From positions 11,664,001 to 11,728,000 of the forward strand of contig NC_092562.1 in assembly GCF_037975245.1 (NCBI RefSeq): 64,000 nucleotides of DNA. The letters are read 5' to 3'. The DNA is from Apostichopus japonicus. Lineage: Eukaryota; Echinodermata; Holothuroidea; Aspidochirotida; Stichopodidae. A program made the position numbers and the translations under genes. The notes beneath the pieces were generated by a model. That model ran no database searches and was not told where the DNA came from. It was given only the letters and a program-made list of their open reading frames with translations. Shown in pieces: positions 23,166-38,100 of the stretch (the stretch's first letter is position 1; the number at the start of each line of letters is the position of its first letter).

Positions 23166-26100
23166 TTATATATTAATGGTAGAGTTCTTTATTCAATTTC
23201 TAACGATTCTATCAGTCCCGATAATGTGTATATGTGAAACCCTTGACTTGCAAACACTAAAGCACAAAATTATAGCCCTTTATGAACTTCATAATATACT
23301 ATATGAATATCCCCATTAGTGAGTAAAAGGATCTTTCAACTTAGTGTGGGCTCAGTAGTGGAGGTTAAAGTCTTGAAAAGGATGTTTAAAGAGACGTAAA
23401 CTTAATGAAGAAGTCTGAGATATTTCATCAGTGTCGACTTTTGAAAGTATCAAGACGTAAGGTATGCCCTCTGGTTTCCTGCTTAAAGCTGATTTTTGGA
23501 TACAGCCCATTGATAACAGTATAACAAGTACATATACATCACACTCAACACACACACTCACTGGGATGAAAAGGGAAGTGTTCTGTAGAGCTGATAGTCA
23601 TGAGTTTCCAAGGTTTGGCTCAATATAATATTAATAGTTGAAGAGAACTTTATTAATTGACATGATGGAACTGTGGATACCTTCACTGTACAGTACTGTC
23701 GCCATTTTAATTGCATCACTCAAATGGTAACATGTGGAAACCGTACTAAGATGCTCTGTTCTCTACATTTGGTATGTCATGACTGCAGAAGCATGTATCT
23801 GAGGTGCAGAATCAAACAGTAGTTTCAGCATAGGCCTCAAGAGTTAGCCTCGCCCCTCCCCCCGGCTCCATCCCCACCCACGTCAGAAGTAACAGCACCT
23901 TACTTATGAATATAATTGATCAGATTGTTGGTACCTTGTTCGTCACAGTCAGTATGTTTGCTTGTGTTAATAGTTTCCCAAATATCAAAAATATTAAGGT
24001 TCCTGGAAATATTTAACCTCTTTTTGTTTCAATTTTTGTCTAATCAATTGTTTGCTTTTCCAAATATAATGATGCTATCCAAACCAGAACAGCCTTCTTC
24101 AAACGAGGAACTAGGAAATTTTGCATAATTGCTTTCAATTGATCAAACCATAAAGGTTGTCATTTCTGGATTTGTACAATTTTTAGTTATGGAAAAAAAA
24201 CCTTCATTATTATTTTAAAATGATATGTGATTAGTGAGCTGTTACAGATCTGGGCTGTTAATAGATACAGATTTATGAAAACCAACCCAAAAAATGCTAC
24301 TTTGAAGGATCACTTGATTTACCTGTCTGTATGCCACATCTCGCATCACGTTGATGATTCTCGTTTGTCTTTTCTCTTTCCAGGTGTAGAAGCTGGCATC
24401 TTCGTCAAGGGAATAGCCGACGGCAGTGCCGCTGCTCTGAGCCAGAAGATACGAGTCGGGGATCAGATCATTGAGGTAACGAAAACTTTGGAAAATGGGG
24501 CCTTAGATTAAAAACTAGAGCTTAGTGCATATCACTTGAAATCCACCAGGGATGTGACCTTAAATACTGGTGACACTTTGGGAGGGTGTAGACTGCACAA
24601 GACAATGAGCTTTATAAATAGTTTTATTCACTTAATGGTGCACACAAGCTGGGATGGTGGCTCTCCACATTTGTTTATATGATTCATTATGGGATTTATT
24701 TGCAGGAAGATTGCCATTTTGTTTCTGCTATTTCCTCAGTCAACTTTGAATAGTATATATACTATAATCAGCATGATATGTACATGCGTATTAAACCAAC
24801 TGATTTCTGTGTAAAGATTAATTGAGACATACCATGTAGGTATTTTTTTTTTTTTTTATTTAAATACAATAGGAATGTTAATTGTTTGCTGTATAGTATT
24901 TCAAAGCTCTTTTACCTGTCTGAAGGTTTGATGTTTGAAAAGAAAGAAGGACAAAAGTAATTAAAAAATCTGGATGGATACATATTGTGTATAGTAGAAA
25001 ACTGCTTGGTAATGGTTGGAAGGCAATGCCATGAAATGTAAATATGAGTGACATTGCTAAAGGTAACAAAAATAATGATGTTTGTATTACAACAGCTGGT
25101 TTTGAATTACTCACTTCCTGTATGCATTATTAAAAATGGACATAATAAGTGTCCTGAATATTGTGACCATATTAGGAGATAATTCAAGTCATGATTTTAA
25201 ATTAGAGAATACACCTGGTGCAGTAGATGAGTTCTTTCCTTTCATTAGGTTTTTTGTAGTATCTTTGCAGTGAGTTTGTACTCATACACGTATAGCATAC
25301 ACTAGCATAGTTGTGTGTGCTCCATACAGGCTTACTAATTTCCTGTATGCATTATGAGAAATGGACATAATAAGTGTCCTGAATGTTGTGACCATATTAG
25401 GATATAATTCAAGTCATTATTTTAAATTAGAGAATACTCCTGGTGTAATGGATGAGCTCATTCCTGTCACTAGGTTTTTTTACAAGTTTCTAGTATCTTG
25501 CAGTGAGTCTGTACTCATTCACATATTTCTAGAATAGTTATGTGTGCTCCATACAGGCGTACTAATTTCCTGTATGCATTATTAGAAATGGACATAATGA
25601 GTGCCCTGAATGTTGTGACCATATTAGGAGATAATTCAAGTCATGATTTTAAATTTTAAATTTCTCCTTCACTAACCTGTGTAATACCATCTAGTACAGT
25701 CTGTGACTATATGTCTGTTTCTCTGTAACTACTCTGTGTGAAACCATGTAATCAAGGTAATGATGAACTGCAACAATGCTTTGGAAGGGGCACAGAGAGT
25801 GAATAATAAAATGCCCAAGAACTAGAACCAGTTCAAAATCTTGCACAGGTGTGTCCTTGATTTCTGAAATGTCCCGAGTACAAATATGAGTACAAAGTTA
25901 CGAGGGCGAGTATAGAGCACAGACAACTAGGCTAAAAATATGTATATATGAGTAAAGACTCACTGCAAGATACTAGAAATAATGTAAAAAAAATGCTAAT
26001 GAAAGGAAAGAACTGATCTATTATTCTCAGAGACTGTACTAGATGGTATAACACAGATCAGTGAAGGAGAAACAGACACATAGTCATAGACTGTAATAGA

Positions 26101-29100
26101 TGGTAGTAGTAAATACACAGATCAGTGAAGGAGAAACAGACACATAGTCACAGACTGTACTAGATGGTAGTAGTAAGTACACAGATAAGTAAAGGAGAAA
26201 CAGACACATAGTCACAGACTGTAATAGATGGTAGTAGTAAGTACACAGATAAGTAAAGGAGAAACAGACACATAGTCACAGACTGTACTAGATGGTAGTA
26301 GTAAACACACAGATTAGTGAAGGATAAACAGACACATAGTCACAGACTGTACTAGATGGTAGTAGTAAACACACAGATTAGTGAAGGAGAAACAGACACA
26401 TAGTCATAGACTGTAATAGATGGTAGTAGTAAGTACACAGATAAGTAAAGGAGAAACAGACACATAGTCACAGACTGTAATAGATGGTAGTAGTAAATAC
26501 ACATATCAGTGAAGGAGAAACAGACACATAGTCACTGACTGTACTAGATGGTAGTAGTAAGTACACAGATAAGTAAAGGAGAAACAGACACATAGTCACA
26601 GACTGTACTAGATGGTAGCAGTAAATTCACAGATTAGTGAAGGAGAAACAGACACATAGTCACAGACTGTACTAGATGGTAGTAGTAAGTACACAGATAA
26701 GTAAAGGAGAAACAGACACATAGTCACAGACTGTACTAGATGGTAGCAGTAAATTCACAGATTAGTGAAGGAGAAACAGACACATAGTCACAGACTGTAC
26801 TAGATGGTATTACACAGATTATTAAAGGAGAAACAGACACATAGTCACAGACTGTACTAGATGGTAGTAGTAAGTACACAGATAAGTAAAGGAGAAACAG
26901 ACACATAGTCACAGACTGTAATAGATGGTAGTAGTAAATACACATATCAGTGAAGGAGAAACAGACACATAGTCACTGACTGTACTAGATGGTAGTAGTA
27001 AGTACACAGATAAGTAAAGGAGAAACAGACACATAGTCACAGACTGTACTAGATGGTAGCAGTAAATTCACAGATTAGTGAAGGAGAAACAGACACATAG
27101 TCACAGACTGTACTAGATGGTATTACACAGATTATTAAAGGAGAAACAGACACATAGTCACAGACTGTACTAGATGGTAGTAGTAAGTACACAGATAAGT
27201 AAAGGAGAAACAGACACATAGTCACAGACTGTACTAGATGGTAGTAGTAAGTACACAGATTAGTAAAGGAGAAACAGACACATAGTCACAGACTGTACTA
27301 GATGGTATTACACAGATAAGTAAAGGAGAAACAAACACATAGTCACAGACTGTACTAGATGGTATTACACAGATTATTAAAGGAGAAACAGACACATAGT
27401 CACAGATTGTACTAGATGGTATTACACAGATTATTAAAGGAGAAACAGACACATAGTCACAGATTGTACTAGATGGTATAACACAGATCAGTGAAGGAGA
27501 AACAGACACATAGTCACAGACTGTACTAGATGGTATTACACAGATTATTAAAGGAGAAACAGACATATAGTCACGGATTGTACTAGATGGTATAACACAG
27601 ATCAGTGAAGGAGAAACAGACACATAGTCACAGACTGTACTAGATGGTATTAAACAGATTATTAAAGGAGAAACAGACACATAGTCACAGATTGTACTAG
27701 ATGGTATTTCACAGATCAGTGAAGGAGAAACAGACACATAGTCACAGACTGTACTAGATGGTATTACACGGATTATTAAAGGAGAAACAGACACATAGTC
27801 ACAGATTGTACTAGATGGTATAACACAGATCAGTGAAGGAGAAACAGACACATAGTCACAGACTGTAGTAGATGGTATTACACAGATTTTTAAAGGAGAA
27901 ACAGACACATAGTCACAGATTGTACTAGATGGTATACCACAGATCAGTGAAGGAGAAACAGACACATAGTCACAGACTGTAGTAGATGGTATTACACAGA
28001 TTTTTAAAGGAGAAACAGACACATAGTCATAGACTGTACTAGATGGTATAACACAGATCAGTGAAGGAGAAACAGACACATAGTCACAGACTGAACTCAT
28101 ACTTCAATCTTAAGTACCTGAACTTGTACTCTCCCTCACAGGGAATAATTTAGTCTTCATAATTTTATTGTAGCAGTTTTGAAGGCTCTAAAGTTATTCT
28201 GTTATTTAGCACCATGGTTCATGTGTAAACAAAGTGTGATACATATTTGGACTTGTACAGCAAGTTGACCATTTTGCAACTATTTTACGATGTAATATTG
28301 TATAAAATTTTCCCTGCCTCATGGAATTGTACTTGTACTCTAACAGATTTTCTAGTGCTTGTACTCGTACGCATAGCCTGTGAGTCGTAGTCATACTCAT
28401 TGCTCGAGGAACTTCTACTTGATCTGGTTACGCATGCTATTGTAATCACTCTACTAAGTCTGTTTGTGACACATTTGTCTTTTTGACAACACATCCGGCA
28501 GGTTATGAGGTAAATGAAAGGGAGGAAATTTGTTTCTGCTAGTTGAATGACAGCTTTCTCTGTTCTGTTTGATCAGGTGGATAGCCAACCAGTGCATGGA
28601 TTTGGTAACCGGCAGGCTGTTGAGCTGCTACGTAGGACAGGATCACTCGTTCACCTGAAGTTGGCCCGTCGTAAGAGACGGAATAATACAAGCATCGATG
28701 GTGAGCCCTTTGTAACCCTGAACAAGCAGGGAGAATAGTTATGGAGAATTTCTAACCAAAATTGAATGAACTAAACCGTTTAGCTACGTATCTTGAAGGC
28801 GACACAAACACAACTATCTCCTTCAAATTTATAATTGTGCAACTCGTCAAAACGGCCAAGTTAAATCATACCCCATTTGGGAAGTATTTTTTGAAAGTAC
28901 ACAAAGATGTAAACTTGAACAATTCTATTCAATTTTGCATCATTTTTCTATTTTTTTCAATTAATTTGTATAGGGTGAGTTACTGTTTGTCTTCAAAACA
29001 AGTAAGTTAATGATCATGTAATGATTATATCTCATTAAGCTATGTGATTGTGATGATACATGAACTAATGCTAGTTGAATGGTTTGTGAACTAATGCTGC

Positions 29101-32100
29101 TTCAGTTAAGAGTGGGATTTTTTCGTTAAATGATTATGGAGTTCATTCTTTGATTGTTTTCCAGGTATCTAGTACACAAGTCTATAGTGTTAAAATACAT
29201 TTTGTTTTAGCTCTACCAGATAGTTGCACGGTGTAAAGTTCTACATCGGTGAAGTGATTCTGTATAGTTTGAATTATATTATTGATCTTTGATAGTTCCA
29301 ACGACAATCCCTGAAAAGGAAACAGAAATGGAACCTGAAAACGCAGAACCAAAGGATGATGAGAAGATGAAAGTACAACAACCGGAAGAAATTGGTGAGA
29401 CAGATGTTGCAAAAGAGGAGAAGGAGGAGGAGGAGGAGGAGGAGGAGGTGGAGGAGAAAACAGACAAAGAGAAAGAAGAGATGGCAGGGGAGGAAGGCAA
29501 GGAAGACAATGAAGGTGACGATATCGGGATGGCGTTGGATGAGCAGTTGGAGGCAGCTGCTGTTGCGGGTGTCATGGCTGCAGTTGTCATCGAGGAGAAG
29601 AAAGAAGATGAACCTAGAATAGAAGAGGATGAGATGGAAGAACCAACACCTGTTGTGACCCCAGTAGTGATAGAACAACAGAAAACGGAGCACATAACTT
29701 ACCCCAAAACCAGTCCTGCTATGGGTAAGTTATCACATGTCGTATGGTATTTCCCTAGATGCTGGAGATGATTGTTAGTATTATCAGGAGGTGTGAAGGA
29801 GCAGACAGACAAACGGACAGTTTGATCTGTCACGGTAGGGTGACATTTGATTTGCTTGGTGATCAGAGGAAAATTCAACTGACCAAAAGATAGAATTGAT
29901 GTACTATGGCAGGGGTGGGCAACCTTCGGCCCGCAGGCCACATGCGACTCGCCAGTGTTTTTTTTGCGGCCTGTGAGATGTCTCAAGAAAAAGAAAAAAA
30001 AAACAATCTATTTTACATCATCACAAAAAACGAGCCAGCTGCTTAGAATTTATCGGCACTAATGATGCTGTCAGGTAGGCCTATTATCCCTATTAATTAT
30101 CAACTGTACTGTATTGACATTTTATTTTGTGAATTCAGATTAAGTACACACACCTATTGCTTGAAAGTCCTCGGAATCAAAGGTTTGAAATCAACAGCAG
30201 GTCGTTGGTTAGGTGCGGAACAGTCAATTTTTCACTCCCTATATCTGGCCCATTCATTCAAAAAGGTTGCCCACCCCTGTACTAAGGTGTTAGAAATACA
30301 GTCACACTAGTTTGTTCTGAAATGTCCAATCAGAAATTATAAGATTACTTGAAATGATTTTCTGGTGACAAACAAAGTGAAACTTATATTGAAGAGAAAA
30401 TTTATCCCACGCTGCTGGTTGAAAACCCCATCTCATTGTCTTGCCCTTAACTCGAGTAACGGTTACTTGAAGGTTACCTATTTTGACTGGCTAAACCTTT
30501 AACCACTCCAGGAAGTTGGATCAGAGTAAGGTGTCTGTGATGTCACCTAGACAAATGCTCTTTCAAAGCTTTTCTAAGGTTATTATTATCCTGTTGTTGA
30601 TTTATCCTTGAAACTGGATACTTTTGGAATGTTTGCCTAGCTGTCAAACTTTTCGTTACTTAATTTGAATATATTCAAAATGTATCCTTTTTGTAGAAAT
30701 ATTCTATTTCTCAGTGGAAAAATGATATGACAAACTAAAAAGGAAAACAAACTTTTTCAGTTGCAGTACCCTGATGACATCATCCATGATACTGTTGCCA
30801 GATGCATTTACAAAATATCACAACTTTTTACAAATTTATATCTTTACATTTAAAAAGAAAGAAAATGCTATGAGGATGTGGTTTTCACCTGAAGATGCAG
30901 ACAATTTTCAGCAATTTTCTTAAGCAATCAATTTCTGCGACCAGAATATCCTTCTTATATACTTATGGATCATGGGCTTCTCCATTTTCTTCCTCAGCTT
31001 CAAGGAAGGATCCTTCTGTACAGATCGCATTATGGCAGAGCATGCTTGGACCCATGGTTACTATTTTGGTGAGTAGTTTTATCCAATGATGTTGTTTGTA
31101 ACCTGAACCTGTCTTGAATGCAGTATAATAATATTACTGCATATGATTCATGTTGCAGTATACACTGTATTTTGAGAAGGATCTTGCAATGCAATGTAAC
31201 TTAAATGAAGAGTTAGGTGTAAACAAGATACCTATTTTATGTTCTGATGAGTGGGTTTGAATTTCTACTTGTTCTCAATTTAAGTGGTTGTTGAACTCAA
31301 CATTCTACAGTCCCTGTCTATTTTTTCATTTTCTCCCTTGGCGGGTTAATACCTGTGCTGTTGTCAGGTGGCTAAGTAAAGAACATGACAAACAAGGAAC
31401 TCCAAGTCCACTAGTCCCCAAATTTGGGGTCTTGTTTTAGTTTATTCACCAACAAAGGAATGTCTTCTTCAACCATGTAACCATTTTGGTATATCGCTGA
31501 TTGCTAGCTTACTATGGAGTCTTACTTCCCTGGTTGTCCACAGTGCTACTTATCTCACATTCATTGTTTGCTATCATTTTGGAACATGACTCTGTCACCT
31601 TTTCCTTTGCAAAATAGATTCTTTTAATTCTGGTACCAAGAAAAAATGTTTTTTTCTTCTTCTTTTCTGTTGTGGTTTACGTGTTTACAGGTGTCTGACG
31701 TCAAGAAGGATGGTAGTTTGGGCATTGTGTTGGAAGGTAGAGTGGACATTGATGAGCATGGCCAGGAAATACAGCCTCGTCATTACATCAGTACAGTGGT
31801 ATCTGATGGACCAGTCGGCAAACAAGGTCTGCTGGCCCCTGGAGATGAACTTCTGGAGGTGAGTCATGTTCATTTGTTTTCTAAGGAAAAAATGGTTTCT
31901 TATGATGTTGTAAGATAGCTGTTGAATATTCATGACTTACATGCATAAACATTGATTCACTGAAGTAACTCGAGGATAAGGTAATGTTCCTTTGTCAAAC
32001 ACTGAAGTATTTCTTAATAAGGTAGGAATTAGCTTAACCTAGTAATAATTATCAATGACTTGATTTCTCATGAAAGCTAAATCAGTCCATGGATGCTTGA

Positions 32101-35100
32101 ATTATAGTTTCCTTGCTGCACGAAAAGTAACCACATTACAAGTAACCGTAAACAAATTGCAGGGATTTTGAACAGAATGCAACTGTATGTTGCTGTGTTT
32201 ACAAGGGGTATTGCACTCTCACAGTTAATGCAGATTTCTACAAATCAGAACAATGTTTTTAAGCATCAGTGAACCTTGTGATGAGTTGAGAGTAAGGTGT
32301 TTTTCTCTTTCCGCTAGGTCAATGGCATCAGACTGTACGGACGTAACCACGAAGAGGTGGTCGATATCCTCCGAAGCCTCCCGTCCAAAGTTCACTTGAT
32401 CTGTGGCCGTCACGACCGTCCACCGACGGTAATAAAGGAAGATTTACCGTCTCAGAGAGAGGTGGAAGAGGTGATCCCAGAGGTTGTCCCACATGTAGAG
32501 TCAGCACGACTGCCCATCAGTCCGGAACCGGAGGTCAAGGAGAGTGTGGTCGCTGAGGAGGAGGCGCAAGCCATGGAGGAAACGCTGACAGTCATCAGCG
32601 GTGACTCTGTCTCCCTTCATTCTGACACACCATCGGGGATGTCCCATGAATCTCTGATGGGAGTGTCTGTCTGGAGTGACCAAGTTCAGTTAGTAACACT
32701 ACATAAGGGAGACCAAGGTCTGGGCTTTAGCATCTTGGACTACCAGGTAGGAGGTCCATACCAATTTTTTTTTTGTCCACCTTCGACATTGCGAGTGCTT
32801 CAAGACTTTTACGTGGTTAGATTCTGAGGTTTCATTTCACAAACTGTTACCTCAATATTTAACAAAAAAAATCTTTATAATTTTTCTTTATGATGAAAAT
32901 ATCTTGAAATTGGTTCATTCTATCCCCATCAGTTTTCCATTCAATATTTACAGCATTTTAAAAATTTAAAGTTTCTCAAGAGAGTAAATTCTCTTGTAAG
33001 CTCTGACTCTTCAGTCTCAGTCTCCATTGGTTTTCATCTATCCAGGATCCGTTAAAACCTGAGAATAACGTCATCCTGATAAGAAGTCTAGTCGACGGTG
33101 GTATTGCAGAACAAGATGGACGTCTGATCCCCGGGGATCGTCTCATGTCGGTTAACGACATCGACCTGGAGAGCGCTACCCTGGAGGCAGCCGTGGAGGC
33201 GGTGAGAGGTGCTCCTCAGGGTTACGTCAAGATTGGAGTCGCGAAACCTCTTCCATCCTCCATCATTGAGGAACAGAGAGAGGTATTTGTCCTCATCTTG
33301 GTTCAACTTTTCCTCCATACATCACTTATCAATCTTCATACCTTTGCTAATAAAAGAATAACCCAGAGGGTTCTTCATAGTTTTTGTTCAAATAGCCACC
33401 CAAAGCATATTTTACATGAATTACAGGTCTAGTGCAAAAAAAGACAGTTGCAAATAAGCTAAACTGTGGAAACTTGTAAATGCCATGAACATGGTTATGA
33501 CCCTACAGATGCACTTTGCATCCATATATACAGCCTAGGTGGATAGCATTCCCCAAAGAACACTGTATGTATGGAGATTTCAAAACACCCAATAGAAGAT
33601 TTTGTCATTTTAAAATCCTTATATTGATTAAAACTGATGAAAGCTTGTACTCTTTTGATCCACTCTTTATGCCTAAAGCTGACTTACTCACAGATAAATA
33701 GTAATTAACCTGAAGTAAGGTGATTCAGCTACTCAACTCAATGGATTAATTACTATGAAAGCAAACAAAACTGTTATTTAATAATGTCAAATGTTATGTC
33801 ATAATGTAAAACATTCATATACCAACAGGGCATTGTAATGAAATAGAGGGGAACCTCTGTGACTAATTCTAGAAGTGAGATGCACACAGTACCTGACAAA
33901 GGGAGTGTCGTTAGAGTTAAGGCATGAAAGGACAAACAACGGATAATTCCATCAATTTTTTTTATCTGTGCATTTCAGTCTAGTAATGGAGAAAACATTC
34001 GTAAAACAATGTTCAGCTTCAGATGAAGCAGCTATTATTGATAAAGATTTCCCCGAGTAGTTTTATTGCATTTGATGTATTACAATTAGTAGAGAAAATA
34101 ATTTCAGTTACTTTAGTATTAATAATTGCCAATTAATTGTCTCTTTAATTACTTCTTTATTTTAGGTTATTGTTTAACAGACAAGTGTCTGTACCATAGG
34201 TAGTAATTAACCTGCTTTTTTTCATTTTCTGAAGGCACTTGCTCAACAAACCAAGGAGGAGGAAGACAAGAGACGTACCATTGACCAAGGTGAGTTAGTC
34301 CTGACTTTAGGGAGATTATACTCTCCAGCACTTAATAATTAAGTTCGATTTATATAGAGCTGAATGCCAGCGATAGGTTTCAAAGTGCTTTACAGACGTT
34401 ATATTACCCCTGGTCAATGATAACATGTCCTAGAGACAATCCCTCCATGCGGCTGCAGTTATATACTTCGCCAAATGACAAGTTACCTCACAGGTAACCA
34501 TTTAACCCCTGGGTGGAGAGAGTCAATTGAGATAAAGCATCCTGCCCTATGACACAACATAATGAACTAGGCAGGAATCGAACCAGCAATCCTTGGATCA
34601 CGAGTCCGACTCCTTAGCCAATTGGCCACCACTCTCTCTGTAATATTACTTTTAGTGGGATAGTATTTATACATAAGATATCAAGTTAAGATAGGAATGG
34701 AGCCCTGGGAACCAAAATGATTTAAAGAGAATTAGGATAAGATTTATATAGAGCTGTACGCCAGCGATAGGTCAATGATAACCTGTCCCAGAGACAATCC
34801 CTCCAGTCGGCAGCAGTTATACACTGGGCCCAATGACAAGTTACCTCACAGATAAGGAAAAAATATTTTCATAGTTTTGTTTGTCACACAGGGCAACATC
34901 GTACTGGGAGTGTTGTTGACCTGCAGAGGATACACAGTTGTAGGCTACGAATTAACATTCTATTAGATGACTTAAGACAAGTTTGGGATGAGAACATTTA
35001 CTACGATGTATTTATCTGTTGATAACAAATAGTCAGGTGGAATTCTTGCCTAACTATAGCCCTTTATCCACATAGCACAGTTTAGCTAAAGTTCATATTG

Positions 35101-38100
35101 TGATTGAATCCTAGTCGGGGGGGGGGGTGGCAAACAGATACATGAGAGCAATATTGTTTTAACTTTTCCTATCACCTACAGATGATGGATTACCTCAATT
35201 ATAGATTTGATTATGTTTGGAAGTTATTTGCTGCTTGTGAGATAAATCTCAGTTTGGGCTTCGTTTGGAATCCCATAGAATTGTGTAATAATTGCATAAT
35301 CGTACATCATTACAATCCTTCTATTTGCCTTTGCTGCACAGAAGCTCCTGTAGTTGCCATGACTACCTCTGTTGCCCATGCAGTTGCTCCAGGAGGTAGG
35401 AACAACCCCCCAGACCTAATAGCTGATGGACCACCCAAACCTGCTCCACGCAAGGTAAGTCTGCACCTTGGGTAAATCTAGAAACATCTTCCAGCTCAAT
35501 GAAAGACCGACTGGCTAATTTGCAGTTAAGCAGTGTATGGTTTATGATATTTATAGTTCCCTTTTGTCGGAAGAAATCGCTTTGAACGCAAAGATGCTCC
35601 TTAATTAAAGAGTAATCCTGGTTATGTATGTTATTGGTCCCCATGCAATCTTTCGTTGGTTCTTATCCTACGTTTGACCGATGTAGTATGGATTTTGATC
35701 TGCATTGCCTGATAAGATGCACTGTTAAAATGATCATTCATATGATCTGTTATTATGCAATAATGGAAGCCTTTCTGTCACCTAGGAAACATATGATCTG
35801 TTATTATACAGTGTTGAAAGTCTTCCTGTCACCTAGGAAAATGCATCATCATTGCCTGACACATTCTCCGTTTATTCCTCTTTTTTTAATTACAATTTTG
35901 ACAGAGCTTATCAAATTCTCCACCACCCGAGCCATCTCACCCTCCCCCATCTCTGCCTGCTCCAACGGTTGTTACCAGCGCATCGATCACTCTCCAACAG
36001 AGACCCACTTACATTGAACTACCAGAGGCACTGGAGAAGACATTGGTCTTGAAAAATACTAATACCGGTTTAGGTAGGTTGTATGTTGAAATCAGCTTTA
36101 CAGTAACATTTACTAATTACATGAAGTAATTGAGTATCTGTAACTGTGTCAAAAGTGTGTTCAGGTCATGTGACTTTTCATCGTTGTTGGATTGTACTTT
36201 CACGTAGTTGTTCTGTTCCCTTTTGTTCGATGGTCACAAAATTATGAATGTTTTCTTTTCTGTATATATTATTATATAGTGTCGGCCATCTCTCAGGGAT
36301 TTGAAGAATGACTTTTAACAATCCACTGCTGTCTAAAGTTTGCAGAAGCTGTACCTTATGATCACATCATTATTATTATGATTGTTATATATCAAACATC
36401 GACTCGAAATGCGGTTATTTTATTAGCAGCCACAGGTGGCTATCCAACTAACAGTTTTAGCTCATTTTGGAGCTGTTTACAATCGGAAAGACCAGTTCAG
36501 ATGGGGTAATAAAGTAGATTTCTCCTGGATGAAAAACCTGTCTTACTTTGACCGGCCAGGGATCGAATACACTACCTCCCAGATGCTAGGTTTCATTGCC
36601 TCTGATGCCACCACGTTTATCCACTCTACAATTACATCTTTGAGTAATTACAATGGTTATTTGATTTTATTTGTGAATGTGTCACACAGTTAAGGTTTCC
36701 TAGAATTATCCCACCCCACCCCCCAGAATAGTCATTCAAGAAGCGATCCACTCTGCTATAGAAGCTTTTGACTCACCATGTGTCTTTGGGTTACATTTAA
36801 AGGGATGACAGTGAGTGCAGATCAAGCCAACGGTGCCATCGTGAAGAGCATTCTACGTGGTGGATGTGTCCATGAAGATGGTACCCTTTCTGTGGGTGAC
36901 AACATCACCGCTATTAATGGTGACAGTACCAGAAATATGACCAACTCCTCTGTCAGAGGCCTGCTGAGAAAGTGCTTCTTCGGAGGATCGGAAATCAGGT
37001 AACAGCTAAAGCAAATATGAATTATCATCATCATCTCTGACTTAGTTTGCAGTTCTAACAGTACACTATGTTTAGGCAATATTGCTTACAAGAAACGGTG
37101 TTGCACAAGGTTCGGAGTTTGTGAATCACGTTCTGCAACACTCACTCATTTAACATGGGAATATTTAGACATGTTGTGAAGGAAAGTCAATCATGATGTG
37201 TATTAGTGATGACACTATCGTTTACTACATACATACATATTAGACACTTATATAGCGCTGCTGCATCAAGATCGTAGCACTTTACGAAAAGAAAGCTAAA
37301 TCTTAGAATATAGATAAGTTTTCAAAGCTTTCTTGAAAATGGACAAAGATCGAGAACTCCTAATGTTAACAGGTAGGCTATTCCACATGTGTGGGGCAAA
37401 AAAAAGAGAAAGATTTGCCCTCCGCTGACTTGAGGGTCCTGATGGTACTGGGTTCAGTGAGGAGTGTGGTGTCATAAGCAGAGCGTAAGTTTACTTCAGA
37501 TCAGAAGCTGCCAAGTCTGTTTTAAATGTTGGTTTTGTGATGTTTATTTTCCCATCTCTCTGTCTCTTAGCATCACCTATATCTCGGCAAGTGATGCTGC
37601 TGCGTACAGAGACCAGTTGGCAGGGAACCTGGCCTCACCGGATTCAGAGGAAGAGATGTGGCAGGACATCAGGGTGGTGGAAGTCTACAGAGAAACCGGA
37701 AAATCACTCGGAATCAGCATTCTTGGAGGTCAGTCTATTGTAACGGGAGTAGCTATGTAGAATTGTGTGGTAATCATAAAAAGAGCATAGGTAAGTGATG
37801 TAACTTAGTGAAGACATCAGTGATGTCATAATAAGTGATATCATAATAAGTGAATTGATGAAATTAGGTATTTAGAGGTGGGGTTATTGATATGTAGGTG
37901 TTCATCCACTTAGATGGTGTAGCTTACTGAAGTGATCAGTGATGTCATAATAAGTGAATTGATGAAATTAGGTATTTAGAGGTGAAGTTATTGATATCTA
38001 GGTGTTGGTCCACTTAGATGATGAAACATACTGAAGACATCAGTGATGTCATAATAAGTGAATTGATGAAATCAGGTATTTAGAGGTGAAGTTATTGATA

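Noticed and set aside
25663-28095. CRISPR-like array
   Set aside because: Units abut without unique spacers and the genome is clearly eukaryotic; these are minisatellites.
27234-28100. Reverse-strand 288-codon ORF of 19-residue repeats (VCDYVSVSP-type)
   Set aside because: It lies wholly inside the 57-bp minisatellite in an MPDZ intron; 57 is a multiple of 3, so absence of stops is expected. No start context, splice signals or domain support it.
29274-29695. Reverse-strand ORFs of 138-139 codons opposite MPDZ exon 10
   Set aside because: Ser- and Leu-rich products are the mirror of a GAG-rich coding exon. The plus strand has matching splice sites and phase.
35628-36017. 129-codon ORF overlapping MPDZ exon 17
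   Set aside because: It uses a different frame from the PDZ6 lead-in and crosses the exon 17 acceptor; the exon frame is fixed by PDZ6 homology.
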